Part shown: piece after piece, positions 1 to 8,799 of the stretch
How positions within the stretch are numbered: position 1 is the stretch's first letter
Layout: each line of letters opens with the position of its first letter
From: Novosphingobium sp. B1
GTDB lineage: Bacteria; Pseudomonadota; Alphaproteobacteria; Sphingomonadales; Sphingomonadaceae
Assembly (NCBI RefSeq): GCF_900176395.1
Contig: NZ_FWXL01000003.1
Span: 62,001 to 126,000 of the forward strand
Length of the DNA: 64,000 nt
Direction: 5' to 3'
Notes under the pieces: model-generated
Databases searched by the model: none
What the model was told of the DNA's origin: nothing
Seen by the model: the letters and a program-made list of their open reading frames with translations, nothing else
Position numbers and translations under genes: made by a program

Positions 1-833
1 ACCGCCAGTTCGCTGAAGCTGGACCGGGCAGAAAGATGGAAGGCAAGCGTACGCTCGCCCTCGCCCGATTGTTCGGACAGATTGAAGAGTTCGGCAAATG
101 GCCGGCCGACAAGCTCCTCGACGGGCTTGCCAAGGATTTCGGCCACCGGCGTGGAAAGATAGGTAAGTTGCCCGCGGCGGTCGGTTTCCCAGAACCACCC
201 CTGTCCGGTCTCTTCGTAGTCGGAGAGAATCTCTTGGGCGCGAGTCTGGGCGCGCTGATCGGATTCCGACTTCTCCCGCTGCAGGAGGTCGATCTTGCGC
301 TGGCGATAGTAAGCGGCGATGGCGATAGCCACCCCCACGATCAGGGAAAGGTAGCCCGCAAGCGTGCTGGCCACGCAGGTCATCCCCGACCAGATCGAGA
401 CTTGCGCGGCAAGCACGCTGACGAGACGTCCGGACTGGATGACAGTCGCGAGCAGCGAAATGGTGGCGACGGCGGCGAGGCAATAGAACCAACCCACCTG
501 GCCGGACGACCCCCACAAGCCCATGGCCGAGCCGAACAGGAACATCGGCAGGGCCACAGCCAGTCCAGCCAGAGCCATGCGGCTGCCGGTTTCCAGCTGA
601 CGCTCGCCCTCGGCCTTGACGGCAAATTTCGAAAGATGGGCCGTCATTGCCGCCAACGCGGCCAGCAGCACTGTCGCTATGACAGGCAGAACTAGGTGCA
701 GAGCAGCGATGACGATCGTGATCAAGACCATCGGCACGGCCATGCGAGGCCATTCGGGCGCGATCAGCCGATTCGAATTGTCGCGTCCGAAAAGAAACGT
801 GGAGCCTGCCGTTTCCACCGGAGCAACGCTCAC
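1..833 (-). CDS. Membrane-anchored PAS-domain signalling protein, N-terminal part
   Basis: This is a partial gene; its 3' part lies beyond the left edge. Translating the minus strand gives an open frame with a soluble N-terminus, then several hydrophobic segments (about four to six helices within residues 30-170), then a linker with a run of charged residues. A PAS domain follows, with the hallmark GWFWETD...YLSTPV. The same PAS style (WFWATDEAGGISYLS) occurs in the GGDEF-EAL-PilZ protein at 14417-16588, so the missing output domain may be GGDEF/EAL or a histidine kinase; this is inference. The start is uncertain: GTG at 833 is used here, but the frame stays open to a TTG at 914, and neither has a clear Shine-Dalgarno. 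An inverted repeat (936-955) lies just upstream. Confidence 0.7.
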   Translation of the reverse strand, partial: MSVAPVETAGSTFLFGRDNSNRLIAPEWPRMAVPMVLITIVIAALHLVLPVIATVLLAALAAMTAHLSKFAVKAEGERQLETGSRMALAGLAVALPMFLFGSAMGLWGSSGQVGWFYCLAAVATISLLATVIQSGRLVSVLAAQVSIWSGMTCVASTLAGYLSLIVGVAIAIAAYYRQRKIDLLQREKSESDQRAQTRAQEILSDYEETGQGWFWETDRRGQLTYLSTPVAEILGKPVEELVGRPFAELFNLSEQSGEGERTLAFHLSARSSFSELA

Positions 834-935
834 TTTGTCGCGCCGCCGCGTGCGAGCATAATCGCGCGTGGTGCTTCGGCTGCCAGCAGAGATTTCAGAA
901 GCTTCGGATGCCAAGGTGACGGAATGCAGCCCGTT

Positions 936-955
936 GCTTAAATATTGCGTTAAGC
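936..955. promoter_or_regulatory. Inverted repeat / TTAA-N8-TTAA in a divergent promoter region
   Basis: A perfect 6-bp inverted repeat, GCTTAA and TTAAGC separated by 8 bp, lies between the leftward PAS sensor and the rightward hydrolase. It resembles a CtrA site, but the spacing is 8 rather than the consensus 7, so the binding protein is unknown. Confidence 0.35.
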
Positions 956-1031
956 CTGCCGCTGATCCCCTTCTTTTGCTGCACGTGCGCAGATGCTAGG
1001 CAGCGCATGCAAAGTGGGGAAAACGATCATC

Positions 1032-1841
1032 GTGGAAGCCGAAACATCGTTCATCGGAGTAGCTGGACGCCGCCTTCATGTCGCCCGCTGGCATCGTGGG
1101 GCCACAGGCCACAAGCCGCTGCTGATGCTCAACGGGATCGGCATGAATCTCGAAATGCTGGCACCTCTGGCCCGAGCGCTCCCGGAACGCGAAGTGCTGT
1201 GCTTCGACATTCCCGGAGTCGGCAGCTCGCCCGACCCCATAATTCCCTACACCATTCCCTGCATGGCTCTCACGACGGCTGCCCTGCTTGATCGCCTGGG
1301 CATCGACGAAGTGGATATCCTCGGCATCAGTTGGGGAGGCGCGCTGGCGCAACAGATCGCTTTCCAGCACAAGGCGCGGACGCGCAGGATGATCCTTGCG
1401 GCCACCTCGCCCGGCGGCACCATGGTGCCGGGCAACGCAGCGATGATGGCGCACTTGGCCGACCCCATGGAATATACCGTTGAGCGCACCTTGCGTCGAA
1501 ACCTGGCCTCGATCTACAACGGTGGCGGCTCTGGCAGAGTGTCGCTTAACGCGGCGAAGGCGCCCTCGCCCATTGGCTTTAGCTACCAGATGGCGGCGTT
1601 CTCCACGTGGTCCAGCATGCCCTTCCTGCCGCTGCTGGATGTCCCGGTACTGGTCATGGCAGACGAGGAGGACCAGTTGGTCCCGCCCGCCAACGCCCAT
1701 ATCCTGCACAATGCCATCCCCCGCAGCCAGATTCACATGTTCAGGGGTGGCGGGCACTTGTTCATGCTGTCCCAGACCGAGCGTTTCATCCGCAAGTTGC
1801 GGGACTTCCTGGATAATGATCCGGCCGCCGCTGCTGCATGA
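1032..1841 (+). CDS. Alpha/beta hydrolase, intracellular PHA depolymerase (PhaZ)-like
   Basis: Predicted cytoplasmic alpha/beta-hydrolase resembling the intracellular poly(3-hydroxyalkanoate) depolymerases of Pseudomonas, which release hydroxyacids from stored medium-chain polyester. Visible family features are LMLNGIGMNLEM near the N-terminus (oxyanion-hole strand), a GISWGG nucleophile elbow with Ser at about residue 100, an acidic residue in MADEEDQLVPP and the catalytic His in GGGHLFML near the C-terminus. Length is about 269 residues, close to the family. The chosen start is GTG at 1032, which aligns best with homologues and has a weak GGGGA upstream; an in-frame ATG at 993 would add 13 residues. 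No phaC synthase or phasin is nearby, so the substrate could be another ester. Confidence 0.75.
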   Translation: MEAETSFIGVAGRRLHVARWHRGATGHKPLLMLNGIGMNLEMLAPLARALPEREVLCFDIPGVGSSPDPIIPYTIPCMALTTAALLDRLGIDEVDILGISWGGALAQQIAFQHKARTRRMILAATSPGGTMVPGNAAMMAHLADPMEYTVERTLRRNLASIYNGGGSGRVSLNAAKAPSPIGFSYQMAAFSTWSSMPFLPLLDVPVLVMADEEDQLVPPANAHILHNAIPRSQIHMFRGGGHLFMLSQTERFIRKLRDFLDNDPAAAAA

Positions 1842-1932
1842 TGGCGTGAAACTTGCCGTCTGTTTCCTTCCCCTTGCAGGATCACGCCGTTAGCATGGTC
1901 CGGGACTCGAGAGGATAACAAGGGAAGAGACC

Positions 1933-3246
1933 ATGCGGCACATAGCGATCGTGGGCTCCGGCCCGGCCGGATACTACACCGCCGAGGCCGCCCAGAAGCT
2001 GTGGGGGGCCGATGTCGAGATCGACATCTTCGACATGCTGCCGGTCCCCTATGGCCTGATCCGCTTTGGCGTCGCACCTGATCACCAGTCGATCAAGGGG
2101 GTGACGCGGCGGTACGAGCAGACCGCGCTTGCCGATAACGTGCGCTTCATAGGCAACGTCAAGGTCGGGTCTGACGTCAGCGTGGCCGAACTGCGCGATC
2201 TCTACGACGCGGTAGTGCTGGCGACCGGTGCACCCCGCGATCGCCCGCTGGGCCTACCCGGCGACCACCTGGGCAACGTTCATGGCAGTGCAGCGTTTGT
2301 CGGCTGGTACAATGGGCATCCCGAGTTCGCGGCCCTTGACCCCGATCTTTCGGGGAAGACTGCCGTTGTCATCGGCATGGGCAATGTCGCCCTCGACGTT
2401 GCGCGGATCCTTGCAAAAAGCCGCGAGGAGTTTGCTGGAAGCGATATCGTTGCGCACGCGCTTGATCGGCTGGCTGAATCCCGGATCGGCAGGATCGTGA
2501 TCCTCGGACGACGCGGGCCGCACCAGATCATGATGACGCCCAAGGAACTGGGGGAACTTGGCCATCTGCAACGCGCCGTTGCCCATGTCGACCCGGCCGA
2601 CTTGCCCGATGAAGGCGACGATGCGCTCCTCGAACCCGGTCTGCGCAAGTCCGTTGCGCTTCTGCGAGGTTTTGCAAACAACGCGAAAGCCACAAGGCGC
2701 GACGTGCCCATAAATGTCGACTTCGATTTCTTCGCCTCACCCCGCGGGCTCATCGGAGAAGGCCGGGTCAAGGCGATCGCGGTCGAACGGACGCGCGTTG
2801 AAGCAGGGCGCGCAATCGGGACCGGCCAGTTCTATGAAATTCCGGCAGACCTGGTCATATCGTGCATCGGCTACCAGACCTCGCCCATTGCGGGCGTTCC
2901 CTTCGATGAACGGGCGGGTCGATTTGCCAACGACGAGGGGCGCATCCTCCCGGGTCTCTACTGCGTCGGCTGGGCGCGGCGCGGACCTTCGGGCACAATC
3001 GGCACCAACCGTCCCGACGGGTTCGGCGTGGTCGAGATGATCGCAGCCGATCAAGGCGCTCCCGCCGAGAAACCCGGCGGCAAGGGTTTCGATGCTCTGG
3101 CAGCGTCGCGCAAGCTCGATGTGGTGACTTTCGCGGACTGGAAGAGGATCGAGGAGGCGGAGGAAACCCGCGCGCGCGACGACGCCCCCCGCGAGAAGTT
3201 CGTTGCGGTCGACGAGATGATCCGAGCGAGCGGGCATGGCGATTGA
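1933..3246 (+). CDS. Ferredoxin--NADP+ reductase, FprA/adrenodoxin-reductase type
   Basis: Flavoenzyme that moves electrons between NADPH and a ferredoxin. The 437-residue protein opens with an FAD-binding Rossmann motif (IVGSGPAGYYTAE, residues 6-18), followed by PVPYGLIRFGVAPDH, a signature of the FprA/adrenodoxin reductase family. A second nucleotide site (VVIGMGNVALDVARIL, around residue 150) would bind NADPH. The C-terminal GPSGTIGTNRPDG segment is also family-typical. The start is supported by GGGAAGA seven bases upstream of the ATG. It follows the hydrolase gene by 91 bp and may be co-transcribed. No ferredoxin or P450 gene is adjacent, so the partner is unknown. Confidence 0.88.
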   Translation: MRHIAIVGSGPAGYYTAEAAQKLWGADVEIDIFDMLPVPYGLIRFGVAPDHQSIKGVTRRYEQTALADNVRFIGNVKVGSDVSVAELRDLYDAVVLATGAPRDRPLGLPGDHLGNVHGSAAFVGWYNGHPEFAALDPDLSGKTAVVIGMGNVALDVARILAKSREEFAGSDIVAHALDRLAESRIGRIVILGRRGPHQIMMTPKELGELGHLQRAVAHVDPADLPDEGDDALLEPGLRKSVALLRGFANNAKATRRDVPINVDFDFFASPRGLIGEGRVKAIAVERTRVEAGRAIGTGQFYEIPADLVISCIGYQTSPIAGVPFDERAGRFANDEGRILPGLYCVGWARRGPSGTIGTNRPDGFGVVEMIAADQGAPAEKPGGKGFDALAASRKLDVVTFADWKRIEEAEETRARDDAPREKFVAVDEMIRASGHGD

Positions 3247-3266
3247 CGCGCTGGCAAGGGTCTGAC

Positions 3267-3282
3267 TTAATCGCACGGTTAA
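3267..3282. promoter_or_regulatory. TTAA-N8-TTAA direct repeat upstream of the amidohydrolase gene
   Basis: Two TTAA half-sites 8 bp apart lie about 50 bp before the amidohydrolase start, in the same arrangement as at 936-955. It may be a degenerate CtrA-type site or chance; spacing differs from the consensus by one base. Confidence 0.25.
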
Positions 3283-3332
3283 CGTGACGGACCGCCGTCG
3301 AGTCGGTCTGCGCGGGGAGAAGGAGCCTGCCA

Positions 3333-5081
3333 ATGCCCGCTTACGACCTGATCATTCGCAACGGCACGATCGTCGATGGCACCGGCAAATCGCGTTTTAG
3401 CGGCGATGTTGCTATCAAGAACGGCCTGATCGCGGCCATCGGCACCGTGCATGGCGATGCAGCCGAGGAGATCGATGCCAGCGGCCGCGTGGTTGCGCCG
3501 GGCTGGGTCGACATCCACACGCATTATGACGGCCAGGCAACCTGGGATGCCGAGATGGCCCCATCTTCCTGGCATGGCGTGACCACTGTCGTCATGGGCA
3601 ACTGTGGGGTCGGCTTCGCCCCTGCCGCACCCGACCGGCATGACTGGTTGATCGGTCTGATGGAAGGCGTCGAGGACATCCCGGGCACAGCCCTCGCCGA
3701 AGGCATGACCTGGGATTGGGAAACCTTCCCCGAGTATCTTGACGCGCTGGAGAAGATGCCCCGCACGGTCGACATCGGCACGCACGTGCCGCACGGCGCG
3801 GTCCGCGCATATGTGCTGGGAGAACGCGAGAAGCCAGGTGCGATCCCGACAGGCGACGATATTCGCAAGATGTCCGAGATCGTCGAGGAAGGCATTCGCG
3901 CCGGGGCGCTGGGCTTTTCGACAAGCCGAACGGTCATTCACAAGTCGATCGATGGCGAAGTGGTACCCGGCACGACCGCCACGGCAGAGGAGCTGATCGA
4001 GATCGGACGCGCAATGGGCCGCGTCGGCCACGGTGTGTTCGAAATGGCATCCGACATGAAGCGTGAATGGGACGAGTTCGGCTGGATGGGGGCCATGAGC
4101 CGCGAGACCGGATTGCCGGTCACCTACGCCGCCTTGCAGTCGATCGCAAAGGAGATGCCGCTCGACGAACAGATTTCCGAAATGCGGCGACAGAACGAAC
4201 AGGGAGCGAATATCGTCGCCCAGATCGCGCTGCGCGGAAACGGCGTGATCATGGCCTGGCAAGGCACCGTCCATCCCTTCCGCTTCCGCCCCAGCTACAC
4301 GGCCATTGCCGACCTGCCTTGGGATGAACAGCTTGCTCACCTCAAGGACCCGGCTTTCCGCGCGCAGGTGCTATCCGAAGAAAACGTGTACCCCGAAAGC
4401 GACATCATCGGTCTGTTGATGATGATCGCCCAGGGCTGGCACAACCAGTTCGTCATGGACGATCGCTTCGATTACGAGCCGCAGCCCGAGTCTTCCATCC
4501 TTGCCCATGCCCGCGCAGCAGGCGTCACGCCCGATGCCTACGCCTATGACAAGCTGATGGAGAACGAGGGGACCGGGTTCATCTATCTGCCGATCCTCAA
4601 CTATGCCGATGGCAATCTCGACTTCCTCGAGGCGCTGCAGGACTCCGACGACACGGTAAACTCGCTATCGGACGGCGGGGCACATTGCGGCACGATCTGC
4701 GACGCGGCGAGCCCGACCTTCATGCTTCAACATTGGGTGCGCGATCGCGAGCGGGGCAAGCGGATCTCGCTCGAGCAGGCGATCAAGCGTCAATGCCATG
4801 ATACGGCGCGACTGTATGGGCTCGACGATCGCGGCATCCTTGCCCCCGGTTATCTCGCCGATATCAACATCATCGACTTCGACAACGTCAAGCTGCTCAA
4901 GCCCTGGCTGGCCTTCGACCTGCCGGCTGGCGGCAAGCGCCTTCTGCAAAAAGCCGAAGGGTACGATTACACGATAAAGGCGGGCAAGGTTACATTCCGC
5001 AAGGGCGAATGGACGGGAGCCACTCCCGGCGGCCTGATCCGCGGCCCGCAACGCGCAGATTTGCTCGAAGCTGCAGAATGA
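3333..5081 (+). CDS. Amidohydrolase, N-acyl-D-amino-acid deacylase family
   Basis: Metal-dependent amidohydrolase of 582 residues with the composite-domain N-terminus YDLIIRNGTIVDGTG and the metal site IHTHYDGQATWD (His62, His64). A later segment, LSDGGAHCGTICDAASP, carries the catalytic Asp typical of the D-aminoacylase/N-acyl-D-amino-acid deacylase branch. The C-terminal GILAPGYLADINIID completes the small beta domain. It would hydrolyse N-acyl-D-amino acids or a related cyclic amide in the cytoplasm; the exact substrate cannot be read from sequence. A strong AGAAGGAG Shine-Dalgarno precedes the ATG. It is separated from the reductase by 86 bp containing a TTAA repeat, so it may have its own promoter. 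Confidence 0.82.
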   Translation: MPAYDLIIRNGTIVDGTGKSRFSGDVAIKNGLIAAIGTVHGDAAEEIDASGRVVAPGWVDIHTHYDGQATWDAEMAPSSWHGVTTVVMGNCGVGFAPAAPDRHDWLIGLMEGVEDIPGTALAEGMTWDWETFPEYLDALEKMPRTVDIGTHVPHGAVRAYVLGEREKPGAIPTGDDIRKMSEIVEEGIRAGALGFSTSRTVIHKSIDGEVVPGTTATAEELIEIGRAMGRVGHGVFEMASDMKREWDEFGWMGAMSRETGLPVTYAALQSIAKEMPLDEQISEMRRQNEQGANIVAQIALRGNGVIMAWQGTVHPFRFRPSYTAIADLPWDEQLAHLKDPAFRAQVLSEENVYPESDIIGLLMMIAQGWHNQFVMDDRFDYEPQPESSILAHARAAGVTPDAYAYDKLMENEGTGFIYLPILNYADGNLDFLEALQDSDDTVNSLSDGGAHCGTICDAASPTFMLQHWVRDRERGKRISLEQAIKRQCHDTARLYGLDDRGILAPGYLADINIIDFDNVKLLKPWLAFDLPAGGKRLLQKAEGYDYTIKAGKVTFRKGEWTGATPGGLIRGPQRADLLEAAE

Positions 5082-5088
5082 ATTGGTC

Positions 5089-5117
5089 GGCCCGCTGCCA
5101 TTGAACGGTCGCGGGCC
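5089..5117. terminator. Hairpin between convergent genes
   Basis: GGCCCGC and GCGGGCC form a 7-bp stem with a 15-base loop between the convergent amidohydrolase and chemotaxis genes. There is no clear T-tract, so the terminator role is inferred from position. Confidence 0.4.
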
Positions 5118-5131
5118 GGTAACCAGCCGCT

Positions 5132-6577
5132 TCAGGCGGCGTTGCGCAGGCCTGCGCTGGCGGAGTATCCGCCCGCGCTTTCCAGCCTGAATTGCGAAAC
5201 CAATGCCGAAAGGCGATTGGCCTCGCCGGCAAGGCTGCGGGCCGCGGCCGTAGCTTCTTCGACCATGGCGGCGTTCTGCTGGGTCATGGTGTCCATCTCG
5301 CGAACGGTTTCGCGGACCTGGCCGATGCTGCCCGCCTGGTCTTGCGCCATGGCGGCAATACTGCTGGCAAGACCGGCCACATGGCCAACCTGCTCGACGA
5401 TGATCGCGAAAGTATCGCCGGTCTGGCCAACCAGGCTGACGCCCCGCTCCACCTGGGTGGAACTGGCCGTGATCAGGTGCTTGATATCGCGCGCGGCATC
5501 GGCCGTTCGCTGCGCAAGGGCCCGAACTTCGGTTGCAACGACAGCGAAGCCCCGCCCCGCATCACCGGCGCGTGCAGCCTCGACACCTGCATTGAGCGCC
5601 AACAGATTTGTCTGGAATGCGATGCCATCGATCACCGAGATGATCTTCCCGATCTCCTGGGCAGAGTTGTGAATGTCGTTCATCGCCTGCACGGCTTCCC
5701 CGACAACTTCACCGCCGCGCATGGCCTCACCATGGGCCTGCTGGACCGAATCGTGCATGTGCGCGGCATCTCCAGCGGTGGTGCTGACCGTGGATGCAAG
5801 TGCCGTGACTGCTGCCGAGGCTTCCTCGAGGCTGGCAGCCTGCTGTTCGGTGCGCCGCGCAAGATCGTCCGAAGCCTGACGGATCTGCTTGGCTCCGACG
5901 TCAACCGAGCCGGAGGTATCGGCCACATTGCGCAGAACGCCCGACACTTGCACGCGCATGCCATCGAGATGCTTCTGCAATTCGGCAAAGGCGGTAGGGA
6001 GGTCGGGGACCGGCGTGGCGAAATCCCCTTCCGCCATGGCGCGCAAGGTTGCGCTGACCTCGTCGATCACGGCAACGCGCGCTGCTTCCTCAGCCTTGAA
6101 ATAGGTAGATAAAGCCACCTCCATATCAAGCAGCGCCATCTTGATCATCGAGCCGACCGAGCGCGCCAGTTGCCGGCGTCGAAAGAGCGCCGAGAACCCG
6201 CCGAACATCTTGTTGACGATGTTTTCAAGGACCGATGCATAGGCACCGATGTACCAGCCAGGCTCGAGACCGATCCGGGCATGGACATTGCCGATACGTT
6301 CAGCGCTATCGAAGTAGGTCTTGTCGACCGAGCCCCCGAACATGCCAGCCCAGTGATCGATCTGCTTGTCGCGGGCGTGGTTCATCGCGGCACGGGAGCC
6401 AAAGAACCTCGATGTTTCCGGAGTCGCCGAAATCTGGTCGTACAGCTTGTCCAGAGCCGGCGGCGCATGCGTGCGCAAGGCTGCAGCTATTTGCGGGAAG
6501 CGAGCGAGATCCTCGGCGCCGATGTTGAAGAACGCCAGCTTCTTGGCGATGACCTGCGGATCGTAGGAACTCGACAT
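5132..6577 (-). CDS. Globin-coupled methyl-accepting chemotaxis transducer
   Basis: Soluble sensor of 481 residues with no transmembrane segments. Residues 1-160 form a protoglobin-type sensor globin, with the proximal heme ligand most likely His99 in GNVHARIGLEPGWYIGAY. A linker with a HAMP-like AMAEGDFATPVPDL stretch (around 190) leads to a long coiled MCP signalling domain. Its hairpin tip reads GIAFQTNLLALNAGVEAARAGDAGRGFAVVA, where Gly replaces the usual Ala of NAAVEAARAG. Such HemAT-like proteins sense O2 through heme and signal to CheA/CheW. No che genes lie in the window, so it is an orphan receptor. The ATG is preceded by AGGAG at suitable spacing. Confidence 0.92.
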   Translation of the reverse strand: MSSSYDPQVIAKKLAFFNIGAEDLARFPQIAAALRTHAPPALDKLYDQISATPETSRFFGSRAAMNHARDKQIDHWAGMFGGSVDKTYFDSAERIGNVHARIGLEPGWYIGAYASVLENIVNKMFGGFSALFRRRQLARSVGSMIKMALLDMEVALSTYFKAEEAARVAVIDEVSATLRAMAEGDFATPVPDLPTAFAELQKHLDGMRVQVSGVLRNVADTSGSVDVGAKQIRQASDDLARRTEQQAASLEEASAAVTALASTVSTTAGDAAHMHDSVQQAHGEAMRGGEVVGEAVQAMNDIHNSAQEIGKIISVIDGIAFQTNLLALNAGVEAARAGDAGRGFAVVATEVRALAQRTADAARDIKHLITASSTQVERGVSLVGQTGDTFAIIVEQVGHVAGLASSIAAMAQDQAGSIGQVRETVREMDTMTQQNAAMVEEATAAARSLAGEANRLSALVSQFRLESAGGYSASAGLRNAA

Positions 6578-6709
6578 GCTCGGTACTCCTGTGTCGAGCC
6601 GAACATGACGCCTTCCATTTGAAATACGGTAATAGGGGCAGGGTTTCCAATACGGAAGCCACGCAGAAGACGCGGTTAACCTTGTATCACGCTGATCCCT
6701 GCCACTTTG

Positions 6710-7837
6710 TCAGACGCGCATCGGCATCAGCACGTAAAGCGCTGGCGACTTGTCATCCCTGCGGATCAATGTCGGCGCACCGGCATCAGCCAGATGAAGC
6801 TCGACCGTGTCCCCATCGATCTGGTTCAGGATGTCCTTGAGATAATTGGCGTTAAAGCCGATTTCGAACCCGGTTGCCGAATAGCTTGCGGGCAGCTCTT
6901 CTGCAGCCGTGCCGTTGTCCGGACTGGTGACGGACAAGGTGACGCGATCGTTCTCCAGCGCCATCTTCACCGCGCGGGTCTTTTCCGTGGCGATGGTCGC
7001 CACACGGTCGACACCTTCGAAGAAGGAGCGCGGATCAAGCTTCAGCAGCTTGTCGTTGCCTGTGGGAATGACGCGGCTGTAATCGGGGAACGTGCCATCG
7101 ATCAGCTTGCTGGTGAGCACCACGCCATTTTCACCGCCGAGCGTGAAGCGCACCTTGCTGGCCGAAAGATCGATCAGCACTGCGGTATCGAGCACTTCTT
7201 CGAGCAGCTTGCGCAGTTCGCCCACGCATTTGCGCGGCACGATCACGTCAGGCATGCCTTCCGCGCCTTCGGGCCGAGGCACGGTGAAGCGTGCAAGTCG
7301 GTGGCCGTCGGTTGCGGCTGCCTTGAGCACTGGCTGCGCATCTTCGGAAACGTGCAGGAAAATGCCGTTCAGGTAATAGCGCGTCTCTTCAGTGGAAATC
7401 GCGAAACGGGTGCGGTCGATCAGTTCGGCCAGAGTGCGCGCAGGCACTTCGAAGCTGGTGGGCAGATCGCCTTCGACGATCACCGGGAAATCGTCACGCG
7501 GCAGGGTCGGCAACTGGAAGCGGCTGCGGCCGGCCTTGACGATCATGCGGTTGTCGGACGTTTCGAGGCTGACCTGGCTGCCATCGGGCAACTTGCGCGC
7601 GATGTCGAACAGCAGGTGAGCCGATACGGTGATCGCGCCCGGCCCTTCGACCGAGACGGCGGCCATGGTCTCGACGATCTGCAGGTCGAGGTCGGTTGCC
7701 ATCAGGCGCACCGTGCTGTCGGGCGCAGCTTCAATCAGCACGTTCGACAGGATCGGTATCGTGTTGCGGCGCTCGACCACAGACTGGACGTGGGACAGGC
7801 AGCGCAGGAGCGTCGCGCGTTCGATCGTCGCCTTCAT
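6710..7837 (-). CDS. dnaN: DNA polymerase III beta sliding clamp
   Basis: The ring-shaped processivity clamp of the replicase, 375 residues from the chosen ATG. Recognisable family segments are MKATIERATLLRCLSHVQSVVERRNTIPIL at the start, MATDLDLQI (around 50), PARTLAELIDRTRFAIS (around 130), the VPRKCVGELRKLL block and the C-terminal YVLMPMRV. The frame extends upstream to 7984, but the extra 49 residues are absent from the family and a GGGGGGAT stretch sits just before the chosen ATG, so 7837 is preferred. It is not next to dnaA or recF; its neighbours are fabG upstream and the chemotaxis sensor downstream. Confidence 0.97.
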   Translation of the reverse strand: MKATIERATLLRCLSHVQSVVERRNTIPILSNVLIEAAPDSTVRLMATDLDLQIVETMAAVSVEGPGAITVSAHLLFDIARKLPDGSQVSLETSDNRMIVKAGRSRFQLPTLPRDDFPVIVEGDLPTSFEVPARTLAELIDRTRFAISTEETRYYLNGIFLHVSEDAQPVLKAAATDGHRLARFTVPRPEGAEGMPDVIVPRKCVGELRKLLEEVLDTAVLIDLSASKVRFTLGGENGVVLTSKLIDGTFPDYSRVIPTGNDKLLKLDPRSFFEGVDRVATIATEKTRAVKMALENDRVTLSVTSPDNGTAAEELPASYSATGFEIGFNANYLKDILNQIDGDTVELHLADAGAPTLIRRDDKSPALYVLMPMRV

Positions 7838-8030
7838 TCTCGTCTCGATCCCCCCGGAGGCAAAGCCCGACGGCCCTGCCCCGTGAATATGGCTGAACCG
7901 GGGAATCATGCTCCCCGGCGTTCGGTTCGGACTGCCTGTCTTAACGCAGAGGCGGGACTCGGCAAGCACCGGCCCCGCCATCAAGGCCTAAGTTGGGGAT
8001 AAACCCGCCGGATTCAGCCTTGGCCGGAGA

Positions 8031-8795
8031 TCAGGACATCATCGCCATGCCGCCGTTGACATGAAGTGTCTGCCCGGTGACGTAGCCGGCTTCCTTCGAG
8101 GCAAGGTAGGCGACGGCTGCACCGATGTCAGATCCTTCACCCATGCGACCCATGGGAATGCGAGCATTGAGCGCGTCCTTCTGCCCATCGGGCAGGACGT
8201 CGGTCATCGCCGTGCGGATGAAGCCCGGCGCCACGCAGTTGACTGTCACGCCGCGGCTGGCGAGTTCCTGCCCGAGCGACTTCGACATGCCGACAAGGCC
8301 AGCCTTGGCAGCGGCGTAGTTTACCTGACCGGGGTTGCCCGTCGCACCGACAACACTGGTGATCGTGACGATCCGGCCAAAACGGGCCTTCATCATCGGC
8401 TTGGTGGCGGCGCGCATCAGGCGGAAGGCAGCTTCGAGGTTGACGCGGATCACCGCATCCCATTCCTCGTCCTTCATTCGCATCGCGAGGTTGTCGCGCG
8501 TGATGCCTGCGTTGTTGACGAGGATGTCGAGCTTGCCCAGCGTATCCATGGCGGCGGGCACGAGATGCTCGACCTGTTCGGTATTCGACAAGTCGCAGGT
8601 GATCTCGACATGATCGTGGCCGTAAGTGTCGTTCAGTTCTTCGCGGAAGGCGCGCAGCTTGGCGGGGTTTGTACCCGAAAGCGCGATGCGCGCGCCTTGC
8701 CGCGCCAGAGCGTGGCAGATGGACGAGCCAATGCCGCCAGCGGCACCGGTGACGAGCGCGGTCATTCCGCTAAGGTCAAAAAGACGGTTTTCCAT
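8031..8795 (-). CDS. fabG: 3-oxoacyl-[acyl-carrier-protein] reductase
   Basis: NADPH-dependent short-chain dehydrogenase that performs the first reduction of type II fatty-acid elongation. The 254-residue protein has the cofactor motif TGAAGGIG (residues 16-23), NNAGIT at about 95, and the catalytic set Ser147, Tyr160 and Lys164 (SVVGATGNPGQVNYAAAK). The C-terminal GQTLHVNGGMAM is FabG-typical. The ATG at 8795 is preferred over a longer frame because AAGGAG lies about 10 bases upstream, inside the last codons of fabD. It forms an operon with fabD (4 bp between the fabD stop and this start). acpP and fabF are not here. Confidence 0.95.
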   Translation of the reverse strand: MENRLFDLSGMTALVTGAAGGIGSSICHALARQGARIALSGTNPAKLRAFREELNDTYGHDHVEITCDLSNTEQVEHLVPAAMDTLGKLDILVNNAGITRDNLAMRMKDEEWDAVIRVNLEAAFRLMRAATKPMMKARFGRIVTITSVVGATGNPGQVNYAAAKAGLVGMSKSLGQELASRGVTVNCVAPGFIRTAMTDVLPDGQKDALNARIPMGRMGEGSDIGAAVAYLASKEAGYVTGQTLHVNGGMAMMS

Positions 8796-8799
8796 GGGC

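Noticed and set aside
6707..8002. A 431-residue plus-strand open frame opposite dnaN
   Set aside because: It is an antisense shadow of dnaN caused by high GC content; no recognisable domain and wrong codon pattern.
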